10,465 nt of DNA. Source: Desulfobulbus sp. GTDB taxonomy: Bacteria; Desulfobacterota; Desulfobulbia; Desulfobulbales; Desulfobulbaceae. The DNA lies in assembly GCA_028684915.1 (NCBI GenBank), contig JAQUEZ010000213.1, forward strand, positions 1 to 10,465. Reading direction: 5' to 3'. How positions within the stretch are numbered: position 1 is the stretch's first letter; each line of letters begins with the position of its first letter. Made by a program: the position numbers and the translations under genes. The notes beneath the pieces were generated by a model, which did no database searches, was not told where the DNA came from, and saw only the letters and a list, made by a program, of their open reading frames with translations. Shown in pieces: positions 1 to 6,864 of the stretch.

Positions 1-1
1 A

Positions 2-280
2 CACCAGGTACTGGCTTGGCGGGAGATGTTCCGGGGCTCGATCAACCGCAACTCGGTCTATCCCCGCGAGGTGGTCAAGGAGGCCATGGCGCTCAACGCA
101 GCGTCGGTCATCATTGCCCATAACCACTCCTCCGGCGGTATCCAGCCCAGCAAGGAAGATCTGGAACTCACCCGCACCCTGACCGAGATCCTCAAGGTGA
201 TTGACGTCAGGGTGCTCGATCATCTGATCGTGGGCGAAAAGGTCCTCTCCCTTTCCGAAACCGGCCATCACAGCGCCTGA
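2..280 (+). CDS. radC: RadC-family JAB/MPN domain protein, C-terminal part (5' end outside window)
   Basis: Only the last 92 residues are present; the frame is open to the left edge, so the start lies outside the window. The visible part is the core of the RadC JAB/MPN domain. 'SVYPREVVKEAM' and 'AASVIIAHNHSSGG' are followed by 'PSKEDLELT' and 'VLDHLIVG', the usual order in RadC. The metal-binding H-x-H and the downstream Ser and Asp are kept. The family's common HNHPSG reads HNHSSG here. RadC-like proteins are frequent on plasmids, prophages and islands. The older DNA-repair role is doubtful and the biochemical function is unsettled. It sits 53 bases ahead of ardC on the same strand, a common accessory-region pairing, and the two may share a transcript. 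The identity is secure; the role is not. Confidence 0.93.
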   Translation, partial: HQVLAWREMFRGSINRNSVYPREVVKEAMALNAASVIIAHNHSSGGIQPSKEDLELTRTLTEILKVIDVRVLDHLIVGEKVLSLSETGHHSA

Positions 281-281
281 C

Positions 282-306
282 ACCCATGGGGGATGACCCG
301 ATGGGT
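282..306 (+). repeat. Short inverted repeat between radC and ardC
   Basis: ACCCAT (282-287) and ATGGGT (301-306) are complementary, with a 13-base spacer that includes GGGGG. TCCCC a few bases further on could pair with that G run as an alternative fold. No T run follows, so it is not a simple terminator. It could influence translation of ardC, whose ribosome binding site starts at 321. Confidence 0.45.
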
Positions 307-333
307 TGTCCCCTGCACTCAAGGAGCAAAATC

Positions 334-1254
334 ATGAACGATCAAAAAGAATCCATTTACGAAGAAATCACCGGCAAGATCGTCACTGCCCTGGAAGACG
401 GCGTCACCCCCTGGGCCAAGCCCTGGCAAACGGTTCATTACGGACCCTTCCGCAATGCACTCACCAACCGGCCCTATCGGGGGATGAACGTCTTGCTGCT
501 CAATCTGGTGGCGTTTGCCCGTGGGTATGTCGATCCCCGCTGGCTCACTTTCCGCAATGCCGAGCAGTTGGGCGGCCATGTGCGCAAGGGTGAGAAAGGA
601 GCTTCTGTTGTTTTCTGGAAGTTCCTGCCTGCCAGGGATCGGGACGGCGATGCGGAACAGGAAGCCCTGACCGATGACGAACAGGAGCGAAAGCTGATTC
701 CCTTTGCCCGCAGCTACACGGTGTTCAATGTGGAGCAGTGCGAGGGGTTGGACCTGCCGCCGCTGGTCGAAGAAGAGGCGCTGGATGAAGGCTGCTACAA
801 CGAACTGGCGGAGCAGATCAGGGCCCTACCGAATCTCAAGCATGGCGGCAACAAGGCCTGCTATCTGCCGGGTCCGGATATGGTGATTCTGCCGCATCGG
901 TCCAGCTTCGAGCATGATGATTTCTATTACGCCACTGGCTACCATGAAATCTGCCATTGGACCGGGCATCCCAGCCGGCTGAACCGGGTGTTCGGCACCC
1001 GCTTCGGTGATCTTGGCTATGCCTTCGAGGAACTGGTGGCCGAGATCGGCGCGTCCTTTCTCGGTGCCCACACCAGTATCCCCTTTGAGAACATGCGCCA
1101 TCCGGAGTATATCCACCATTGGTTGCAGATCCTCCAGGGCGACAGCAAGGCAATCTTCACCGCCGCTGCCAAGGCCCAGCAAGCAGCTGACTTTGTCCTC
1201 GACAAGGTGGGGATTATTAGTGTTCAGGAAGAAACGCTGCCGGCGGCAGCATAG
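334..1254 (+). CDS. ardC: ArdC-type antirestriction protein (ssDNA-binding domain + zincin metallopeptidase domain)
   Basis: This is a 306-residue protein. I chose ATG 334 because AAGGAG (321-326) lies 7 bases upstream; ATG 286 has no such site and would only add a non-conserved leader. The N-terminal domain (about residues 5-135) matches the ArdC ssDNA-binding domain, with 'EDGVTPWAKPW', 'NRPYRGMNVLLL' and 'GGHVRKGEKG'. The C-terminal domain is a zincin-like metallopeptidase with HEICH (204-208) followed by 'EELVAEIGASFLGA', whose Glu near 237 is the expected third zinc ligand. In characterised conjugative plasmids, ArdC protects incoming single-stranded DNA from host restriction. Its presence beside RadC marks a mobile or formerly mobile region. 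It also lies directly upstream of a restriction-type locus, but a terminator separates them. Length is typical and nothing appears broken. Confidence 0.93.
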   Translation: MNDQKESIYEEITGKIVTALEDGVTPWAKPWQTVHYGPFRNALTNRPYRGMNVLLLNLVAFARGYVDPRWLTFRNAEQLGGHVRKGEKGASVVFWKFLPARDRDGDAEQEALTDDEQERKLIPFARSYTVFNVEQCEGLDLPPLVEEEALDEGCYNELAEQIRALPNLKHGGNKACYLPGPDMVILPHRSSFEHDDFYYATGYHEICHWTGHPSRLNRVFGTRFGDLGYAFEELVAEIGASFLGAHTSIPFENMRHPEYIHHWLQILQGDSKAIFTAAAKAQQAADFVLDKVGIISVQEETLPAAA

Positions 1255-1265
1255 AGAACAGAACT

Positions 1266-1419
1266 AAAGAAACGAAGAAACCCAGCAACGCAAACGGCTG
1301 CTCCAACCATGACGGTTGGGCAGCCGTTTTTTTTTGCTGATTGAACGAGTCAAGAAAGACAAGAAACATGGCCTTCGGCCAAGAAAGAAGAAACGGCGTG
1401 ATGGAAGAAACGAAGAAAC
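1266..1419 (+). repeat. Purine-rich direct repeats (AAGAAACGAAGAAAC and variants)
   Basis: The exact 15-mer AAGAAACGAAGAAAC occurs at 1267-1281 and again at 1405-1419. Related AAGAAA-rich words lie between at about 1351-1366 and 1380-1394. A small hairpin with TGGCC/GGCCA arms sits at 1369-1381. The stretch has no convincing coding potential. The minus-strand ORF across it is a low-complexity Phe/Leu-rich shadow. The repeats could be remnants of a local duplication or a binding array; I see no firm function. Confidence 0.5.
1292..1335 (+). terminator. Intrinsic terminator after ardC
   Basis: A GC-rich stem pairs AACGGCTGC plus CCAACC (from 1293) with GGTTGGGCAGCCGTT (1314-1328). It has one bulged T at 1302 and a 5-base loop, and runs straight into an uninterrupted T tract ending at 1335. 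This is a textbook Rho-independent terminator closing the radC-ardC unit. Confidence 0.93.
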
Positions 1420-1479
1420 TGGATGTAAACGGGTTCCTCAATTCCGAACATCTCTATTTGCAAAGGTTAAAATAACAAG

Positions 1480-1507
1480 CCGTAGTTTACGGCACCGTAC
1501 ACCGTAC
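1480..1507 (+). promoter_or_regulatory. Candidate operator: CCGTA/TACGG word cluster
   Basis: CCGTA (1480-1484) and TACGG (1488-1492) form an inverted repeat with a 3-base spacer. They are followed at once by ACCGTAC in tandem (1494-1500 and 1501-1507). Four copies of one 5-base word in 28 bases is hard to explain by chance. They lie just upstream of the best promoter-like hexamer (TTGACA, 1513). This would suit an activator or repressor site for the downstream operon. No regulator is assigned, though the HARE-HTH and DGQHR proteins are candidates. Confidence 0.4.
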
Positions 1508-1512
1508 AATAT

Positions 1513-1541
1513 TTGACATTTTGAACGGCAAGGTGTAACAA
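1513..1541 (+). promoter_or_regulatory. Candidate sigma70-type promoter for the defence operon
   Basis: A perfect -35 hexamer TTGACA (1513-1518) is followed after 17 bases by the weak -10 TAACAA (1536-1541). The spacing is ideal, but the -10 matches only about half of the consensus, which would fit an activated or low-level promoter. Transcription would start near 1548, upstream of the leader ORF and terminator described below. Confidence 0.4.
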
Positions 1542-1580
1542 CCTAAAGAATTTTCATGATTTTATTGGGGAGAGAGGACA

Positions 1581-1613
1581 ATGGGCTTTCTGCCTTTTCA
1601 AAATATTTGTTGA
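1581..1613 (+). CDS. Possible 10-residue leader peptide (MGFLPFQNIC)
   Basis: A very short ORF starts at ATG 1581 behind a purine-rich ribosome-binding stretch (GGGGAGAGAGG, 1567-1577). Its stop codon, TGA 1611-1613, falls only 4 bases before the 5' arm of the terminator at 1618. A ribosome at the stop would cover that arm and block terminator folding. Position and spacing are those of attenuation leader peptides. The peptide has no run of one amino acid, so classic amino-acid attenuation is unlikely; general translation status or drug-type stalling are alternatives. This is speculative because very short ORFs arise by chance. Confidence 0.3.
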   Translation: MGFLPFQNIC

Positions 1614-1617
1614 ACAC

Positions 1618-1659
1618 AGGCCGCCTCATTCAGTGAATTGCTGATAGGAGGCCTTTTTT
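1618..1659 (+). terminator. Intrinsic terminator / attenuator upstream of the defence operon
   Basis: AGGCCGCCT (1618-1626) pairs with AGGAGGCCT (1646-1654) with one mismatch. Inside it TCAG (1630-1633) can pair with CTGA (1641-1644). A run of six T (1654-1659) follows. No normal-size gene ends between the ardC terminator and this point. It therefore terminates either a short leader RNA from the promoter near 1513 or the candidate leader peptide transcript. About 50 bases remain to the helicase start, so read-through could feed the operon. Confidence 0.75.
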
Positions 1660-1708
1660 GTTTTCAAATGTGAAATTGGCAGCATAGAAATTATTTCCGA
1701 GACAACTA

Positions 1709-3829
1709 TTGGTACAGCTGACATCCATCAAACTTAATCTTTCCTATCGTACCGGTCGTGACGAGCTGGTGAAGGATTTCTTTATCCCATGCATGGAGTC
1801 ATCCATCCTCTACCGCCGGGCTGCGGGATACTTTACCAGCGCTGGTTTGGCGTTAGCAGCCAGGGGGGTGGCCAGCCTCGCTTCACGGGGGGGCAAGATG
1901 CAGTTGGTGGTCTCCCCCTATTTAGAACCTGCCGACGTGGAAGCGCTGCAGGGAGCGGCCAGTAATCCGGCAGATGCTCTGCGGGCTATTGCAGCGCGTA
2001 GTCTTGCCGACATTGAAGATGCCTTAATAAGGGACCGGCTGAATGCCTTGGCGTGGCTCGCAGCCGCCGGACTCTTGGAGATCAAACTTGCCTTGCGCCT
2101 GGATACTCGTGGAGGTTTTGCGCGAGGAATTTTCCATGAGAAGAGCGGTATCTTTACCGACCGAGAAGGGAACCACGTGGCATTTTCCGGTTCAGCCAAC
2201 GAGACAGCCGGTGGATTGATGGAAAATTTTGAAAGCCTCAAGGTGTTCTGCTCCTGGCAGGACAAGGAAGGAAGAGTGCTGGAAGAAGTGGAAAATTTCG
2301 ATGCCCTCTGGAATGACACGACGCCGGGATTACAGGTTCTGGAATTTTCTGCTGCGAGCAAGGAGTTGCTCGAACGTTTTCGCGATCTGGACAAGCCGCC
2401 CGTTGGTCTTTCACTCGACATATTGAAATGGCCGGAGCCACATACCAACTTTTCTCTGCCAAAAGGTTTTGTACTGCGCCCATACCAGGCTGATGCGATC
2501 CGTGCCTGGAGCAAGGCGGGGGGGAAAGGGATCTTCGCTATGGCAACTGGCTCCGGGAAGACCTTAACAGCGCTAACTCTGGCTAGCAAGGTAGCGGAAA
2601 AAAACCGACCTCTCGTGCTGATTGTTGTTTGTCCGTTCATTAATCTCTGTAAACAATGGCTGAGAGAAATGGCCACTTTTGGCCTGCAGCCAGTGGCTTG
2701 TTTTGAGGGGAAGGCACGGTGGCAGGTGGAACTGGAAGAAGGGTATCAGCGGCTCTCTATAGGAATGACGCAGATCCATGCTATTGTAGCCACCAATGCC
2801 ACCTTTCAAAGCGAGAGTTTTCAGGCGCGTATTCGACCACGGGTGGCATCAGCGGCAGCCCACCACCTCCTCATCGCTGACGAGGTTCATAACTTGGGCG
2901 CTGAACGTGTTCGTGAAGCGTTGCCGGAAGGAATCGCGATGCGTTTGGGATTGTCTGCAACACCCGAACGTCATTACGACCCTGTCGGTACGTCGGCGTT
3001 GCTGGACTATTTCGGCAGTATTATTTATGAATATTCTTTATCAACGGCCATTGCAGATGGTCGTCTTTGCCGTTATCGGTACTATCCGATCCCTGTGACC
3101 TTGACAGACGCCGAAGCCAACGCCTACGAGGAGATTACCACTAAACTGGCGAAGTTCTTCTCCCGTGGCGAAGACGACATTGAGATACAGCAGGCGGCAA
3201 TGAAATTGCTCATCAAGCGTTCAAGGCTCCTGGCAGGAGCAGAAAATAAGCTCGTCGTTTTGGACCGAGTAATTTCTTCTCTGCCGGAGCTACCGAAAAA
3301 AGCTATCTTTTACTGCGGAGACGGTCGCACCACCGATGCTATCACTGATGAGGAAGTCCACCAGATTCAAGCTGTTGCCCGATTGCTCGGGGAAAAGCAT
3401 GGTTTAAGGGTGCGAAATTTCACTTTTCGGGAGAGTACGGAAGAGCGGGAAGAGATCCTGCGCGACCTGTCAAGCGGCTTTTTGGACGGTGTCGTTGCCA
3501 TTCGTTGTCTTGATGAAGGTATTGACTTGCCCGACTTGTGTATGGGGTTTCTCCTCGCCAGTTCCACTAACCCTCGCCAATTTGTGCAACGCCGAGGTCG
3601 GTTGCTCCGTAATGCACCGGGCAAGAATCGAGCTATTATTTATGACTTTGTGGTCGAGCCTCCTGATCTTGGCGGCAAGCTTGATGACTCGGGGTTCAAT
3701 ATGGAGAGGTCGTTTTTCCAAAGAGAGTTGAGCCGGATCGCAGAGTTTTGTCGTATGGCGGAAAACGGTCCGGAAGCGCTGCATTCTCTGCATGATTTGC
3801 GGTTGAAATACAATTTATTGTCGGAGTAA
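1709..3829 (+). CDS. PLD-type nuclease / SF2 helicase fusion, Dnd-type restriction enzyme-like
   Basis: This is a 706-residue protein. TTG 1709 is the most upstream start, because a stop lies in frame at 1685. The first ATG, Met29, would cut into the conserved N-terminal domain. Residues 10-215 form a phospholipase-D-like nuclease domain, with 'YRRAAGYFTSAGLA' early on and an HxK motif at H143/K145. 'SGSANETAGG' (160-169) supplies the usual Asn and Glu. Residues 250-650 are an SF2 helicase: Q-motif RPYQ (257-260), Walker A GSGKT (281-285), DEVH box (391-394), SAT (416-418), motif V 'CLDEGIDLP' (600-608) and motif VI 'QFVQRRGRLLR' (624-634). The layout resembles helicases annotated as DNA phosphorothioation system restriction enzymes. 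It probably tracks along and cuts target DNA. It is first in a six-gene operon. The single HxK motif suggests a dimeric active site, as in other one-motif PLD nucleases. Confidence 0.9.
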   Translation: MVQLTSIKLNLSYRTGRDELVKDFFIPCMESSILYRRAAGYFTSAGLALAARGVASLASRGGKMQLVVSPYLEPADVEALQGAASNPADALRAIAARSLADIEDALIRDRLNALAWLAAAGLLEIKLALRLDTRGGFARGIFHEKSGIFTDREGNHVAFSGSANETAGGLMENFESLKVFCSWQDKEGRVLEEVENFDALWNDTTPGLQVLEFSAASKELLERFRDLDKPPVGLSLDILKWPEPHTNFSLPKGFVLRPYQADAIRAWSKAGGKGIFAMATGSGKTLTALTLASKVAEKNRPLVLIVVCPFINLCKQWLREMATFGLQPVACFEGKARWQVELEEGYQRLSIGMTQIHAIVATNATFQSESFQARIRPRVASAAAHHLLIADEVHNLGAERVREALPEGIAMRLGLSATPERHYDPVGTSALLDYFGSIIYEYSLSTAIADGRLCRYRYYPIPVTLTDAEANAYEEITTKLAKFFSRGEDDIEIQQAAMKLLIKRSRLLAGAENKLVVLDRVISSLPELPKKAIFYCGDGRTTDAITDEEVHQIQAVARLLGEKHGLRVRNFTFRESTEEREEILRDLSSGFLDGVVAIRCLDEGIDLPDLCMGFLLASSTNPRQFVQRRGRLLRNAPGKNRAIIYDFVVEPPDLGGKLDDSGFNMERSFFQRELSRIAEFCRMAENGPEALHSLHDLRLKYNLLSE

Positions 3830-3833
3830 TTAC

Positions 3834-4028
3834 ATGACTTCAGGACCAGACTCATCTGAACCAAGCAAGAAACTCACTCTTGCACAAGAAATCTTCAAGG
3901 CAGCCCCCCCGGCGTACCAAACCCTTATCAGGGATATTCTCAAAGAAGAACGTGATGTCATGCATCTGAAGCGCAGAAGCGATATTCATACGCGGATCTA
4001 TGACCATGTAAAGCGGGTGATCAAATGA
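3834..4028 (+). CDS. Small helical protein between helicase and DndD-like ATPase
   Basis: This 64-residue protein starts at ATG 3834, 7 bases after GGAG (3823-3826), a good ribosome binding site. Its stop overlaps the next start as ATGA (4025-4028), so it is probably translationally coupled to the ATPase. After a polar, Ser/Pro-rich N-terminus (1-12) the rest looks alpha-helical and strongly charged: 'YQTLIRDILKEERDV' then 'LKRRSDIHTRIYDHVKRVI'. It is not DndE, which is longer. I recall small proteins of this kind annotated as DNA-modification-system-associated, but could not verify the match. Its fixed position and coupling suggest a structural partner or adaptor of the ATPase or helicase. 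The gene is real with high confidence; the function is unknown. Confidence 0.8.
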   Translation: MTSGPDSSEPSKKLTLAQEIFKAAPPAYQTLIRDILKEERDVMHLKRRSDIHTRIYDHVKRVIK

Positions 4029-6124
4029 TTCTTGAGCGTCTCGTTCTGGAAAATTTTCGGCAGTTCAAGGGGCGGCAGGAAATTGTGTTCTCCGATCTTC
4101 GCGAGCGTAACGTCACCGTCGTTCATGCTGAAAACGGTTTTGGCAAAACAACGCTTTTGAAAGCTCTCCTATGGGGACTGTATGGTCGCGATGGTCTCAT
4201 GGGCAATAACGGCAATCCCGATGACTTTGAGCGCCCTGACAGCATAATTCATGAGGGGCTGGCACTGCGTGCTAAAGACCCACTGGCACTTGCTGCAACC
4301 ATAGAAATTACCTTCAAACATGATGCTGATCGTTACATCTTAACGCGCCAACTTACCCTCGCTCAACAAAAAGTTAATCCCAGGCAGACAACTCTCTCCC
4401 TGGAAGTAATGAGGAGTGGTCAGACTTTTTCGTTAGATCGTCCGCAGCAGAGGATTCAGGCGATCGTTCCTGACGGAATTAGCCGTTTTCTTTTTTTCAA
4501 TGGTGAACGTATCAACTACCTTGCAATGGAAAGAAACAGCGCACAGGTGACCGAGGCAATACGTCAAATGCTCGGTTTGGAGTTGCTCAAGCAAACAATC
4601 GACGATCTGCGTCATCAGAATGTTCGTGGCAAACTGCGTAACGAACAAAAAGAAATGACCAGTGAAGAAAAGCGAAAATTGATAGATCAGTTGTCGAATT
4701 TAGAGGAACAGAGAAAAGAATTCGAAAATCAACAAGATCAAACACTTGCTAACCTGAAAGCTATTCAGGAAGAAATTGCCACAGTAGACAACAAATTGGC
4801 TGCCAACAGGGTTGCTCATGAACTGCAAACCAAACGCATTCACTTGATGCGAGAAAAAGAAGAATTTGAAGGGAAGAGAGAAGAAGTCACCAAGCGTTTG
4901 GCAAAACTGATAGCGGATGACGGTTATACTCTGTTCACGTCTCAATTAATTAATCGAGGCAGGGAAATTATCTCCCGATTCCGGAGCGAAGGTAAGATCC
5001 CCGCCAGAGTGCTGAATACTTTTTTGCAAGAGCTTCTGGAACAAGGTACATGCATCTGTGCGAGAGCTCTTGCCGAAGGATCTCCGGAGCGGACAGCTGT
5101 GCAGAATCTGCTGACTATTGCTGGAGATCAGGATTTTAACAATGCGGTTGGCGCTCTCGACCATGCTATTGGCTTAATAGAAGGTGTTTTCGGGCAAACA
5201 CAAGATCTGCTCAATCAACTAAAAATGGAACGCCTGGAATACGCCCGTGAAATCCGAGAGCGTGATGAAGAAATTGAAGAGATTCACCAGGCGCTAGGCG
5301 GAAAAAATGACGAGGAAGTTTCGCAACTAGAAGAAAAACGAAAATCTCTCGGCCTTGATCGCGATGCCCAGAATGCAGCAATTGGACGGATCGGCGAACA
5401 AGTCAAAGTGGCGGGTGAATCGATAGGGGTGCTTGAAACGCAAATTCGACAGATAGAGGACAAGGAAGAGGCTGCCGCCCGTGCTCAACGTCGTGTGGAT
5501 GCGGTGGAAGATTGTGCAAATATACTTGACCAAATCCTGAAAGCTGAGACCGAACATTTGCGACCGCTGCTTAATGCTGAAATCGATAACCATTTCCGCA
5601 AAATCATGACGAAAGATTACTGGGCGGAGCTGACAGACACCTACACGCTACGAATTCGAAAACGAGTTGCCGGTGGGGATGGTTCGTCTGAATCGGTTGA
5701 AATCGATGCAGCCCTCAGTACCGGCGAGCGAACAGTTACATCGCTGGTCTTTATTGCCAGTCTCGTCGCCCTTGCAAAGCGTCGTTCGGAAATCCCTACT
5801 ATATTGCGGGATTTGGCGGGCTCAGCATTTCCGATTGCTATCGATTCCCCCTTCGGCTCTTTGAGTATTTTCCGGGAAGGTGTTGCCAAGTATATTCCAG
5901 AGATCGCTCCGCAGGTCGTCCTTTTTGTAAGCCCGAAACAGTACGATGGTGATGTCGAAACGGTCCTTAAGGAATCTGGGCGTATCAATAAGCGGTATTA
6001 TTTACGGTACTATGGTCCGACCATGCCGGAAAAGGCTGCTCCGGAACTGGTTGTGGATGGTCAAAATATCCAGCAATACTGGCCACTGGAAAACGATGAA
6101 TACACTGAGATTGTGCCACTATGA
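4025..6124 (+). CDS. DndD-like SMC/Rad50-type ABC ATPase
   Basis: This 699-residue protein has the DndD/AAA-23 layout. The N-terminal lobe has 'LENFRQFKG' and Walker A ENGFGKTT (36-43). A DndD-style 'FLFFNGERI' (155-163) follows, where many relatives read FFDGE. Coiled-coil-rich segments run at about 200-295 and 395-510. The C-terminal lobe has an ABC signature variant LSTGERT (564-570) and a Walker B-type 'PIAIDSPFG' (603-611), with Asp-Ser in place of Asp-Glu as is usual in DndD. Between the coils is a C-x-C pair (C343, C345), where Rad50 has a zinc-hook C-x-x-C. In Dnd systems DndD is an ATPase thought to open or nick DNA during phosphorothioation. Here no sulfur-transfer genes accompany it, so it may serve restriction or DNA sensing. 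It overlaps both neighbours by ATGA. Whether it is a true DndD ortholog or a paralog is open. Confidence 0.88.
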   Translation: MILERLVLENFRQFKGRQEIVFSDLRERNVTVVHAENGFGKTTLLKALLWGLYGRDGLMGNNGNPDDFERPDSIIHEGLALRAKDPLALAATIEITFKHDADRYILTRQLTLAQQKVNPRQTTLSLEVMRSGQTFSLDRPQQRIQAIVPDGISRFLFFNGERINYLAMERNSAQVTEAIRQMLGLELLKQTIDDLRHQNVRGKLRNEQKEMTSEEKRKLIDQLSNLEEQRKEFENQQDQTLANLKAIQEEIATVDNKLAANRVAHELQTKRIHLMREKEEFEGKREEVTKRLAKLIADDGYTLFTSQLINRGREIISRFRSEGKIPARVLNTFLQELLEQGTCICARALAEGSPERTAVQNLLTIAGDQDFNNAVGALDHAIGLIEGVFGQTQDLLNQLKMERLEYAREIRERDEEIEEIHQALGGKNDEEVSQLEEKRKSLGLDRDAQNAAIGRIGEQVKVAGESIGVLETQIRQIEDKEEAAARAQRRVDAVEDCANILDQILKAETEHLRPLLNAEIDNHFRKIMTKDYWAELTDTYTLRIRKRVAGGDGSSESVEIDAALSTGERTVTSLVFIASLVALAKRRSEIPTILRDLAGSAFPIAIDSPFGSLSIFREGVAKYIPEIAPQVVLFVSPKQYDGDVETVLKESGRINKRYYLRYYGPTMPEKAAPELVVDGQNIQQYWPLENDEYTEIVPL

Positions 6125-6849
6125 CCACAAGAGACACTATCGCAGACGTTGCCCAACAGGTGTTGCGAGCGTTTGGCAGACCGGCATCGATAGACGAAAT
6201 CTACGCTGAGATAGTTCAGAGGGGTCTTTACGAATTTAATACACCGACCCCTGAACATGTTCTGAGAACAACCATCCGCAGGCATACAGAAAATGTGGAG
6301 AGGATAGATTCCTACAGTGAAGTTCTGTTTCATGTGATTGGTGAAGATGTTTACGGACTGAACACGCCTGGAACACAAACGAGTGCCAGAAAGAGGGCTG
6401 GAGCCGGTATGAAACGTATTCAACGCGCAGGCGATAAAGAAGAAATCATTAAGTCCCTTATGTCCGATCAAGTGGGAGTTTTTAAAGAGATTTGGAAACT
6501 CTTGCTGTTTGCCGCGCAGATTGGAGTAAGAAATAATGCCAGATCTCTTTTAAAAGTCACTGATGCCGGTAAAGGTATCGATCAGAGTACATTTGGCAGT
6601 TGTCCATCTTGGCCGGGAGTATTGTACCTGATGACACTGGTAGAGACACAAGACTCTAGCTGCCTTTCAGGTTCTTCAGGTGCAGAGGATGTGCGGATTT
6701 CAGTGTTCCAAGAATACGCGAATGGAGGGCTTGCCATCTTGCAGGATTTTTTTGCTGGACGACATGTTGATCTTGATGGATTATTATCCTTTATTGAAAC
6801 GCAACTGCAAGAGAGTGCTGGTCTGCCTAATCTTGACCTAATGATTTGA
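6121..6849 (+). CDS. HARE-HTH protein with Dnd-associated-protein-4-like C-terminal domain
   Basis: This 242-residue protein starts in an ATGA overlap with the ATPase. Residues 3-82 read as a HARE-type winged helix: 'DVAQQVLRAFGRPASIDEIY', then 'TPEHVLRTTIRRHTEN' and the closing 'DVYGLN'. HARE-HTH domains occur in restriction enzymes and chromatin proteins and have been proposed to recognise modified DNA. A basic linker (about 85-105) leads to a second domain (105-230) with 'FKEIWKLLLFAAQIGVR', 'GVLYLMTLVET' and 'FQEYANGGLAILQDF'. This pattern resembles the family called dnd system-associated protein 4. The fusion would tie a DNA-reading head to a Dnd-type component. It may act as specificity subunit or regulator. 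From here on the genes are visibly AT-richer than the helicase. Confidence 0.75.
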   Translation: MTTRDTIADVAQQVLRAFGRPASIDEIYAEIVQRGLYEFNTPTPEHVLRTTIRRHTENVERIDSYSEVLFHVIGEDVYGLNTPGTQTSARKRAGAGMKRIQRAGDKEEIIKSLMSDQVGVFKEIWKLLLFAAQIGVRNNARSLLKVTDAGKGIDQSTFGSCPSWPGVLYLMTLVETQDSSCLSGSSGAEDVRISVFQEYANGGLAILQDFFAGRHVDLDGLLSFIETQLQESAGLPNLDLMI

Positions 6850-6864
6850 TTCATAGGCTGATTT

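Noticed and set aside
1266..1419. CRISPR-like array from the AAGAAA repeats
   Set aside because: Repeats are short, irregular and low in complexity, with no uniform spacers or cas genes.
1217..1441. Minus-strand ORF of 74 codons rich in Phe and Leu, membrane-like
   Set aside because: The composition is the complement of a purine-rich repeat stretch and it overlaps the ardC terminator; there is no start signal.
1401..1475. 24-codon ORF starting MEETKKLDVN in the ardC-helicase gap
   Set aside because: It has no ribosome binding site and begins inside the purine-rich repeat; it is most likely chance.
1918..2676. Minus-strand ORF of 252 codons inside the helicase gene
   Set aside because: It lies wholly opposite conserved PLD and helicase motifs and its Ser/Arg-rich product has no recognisable domain.
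3834..4028. Small protein as DndE
   Set aside because: At 64 residues it is well below the usual DndE length and I see no DndE-like motif.
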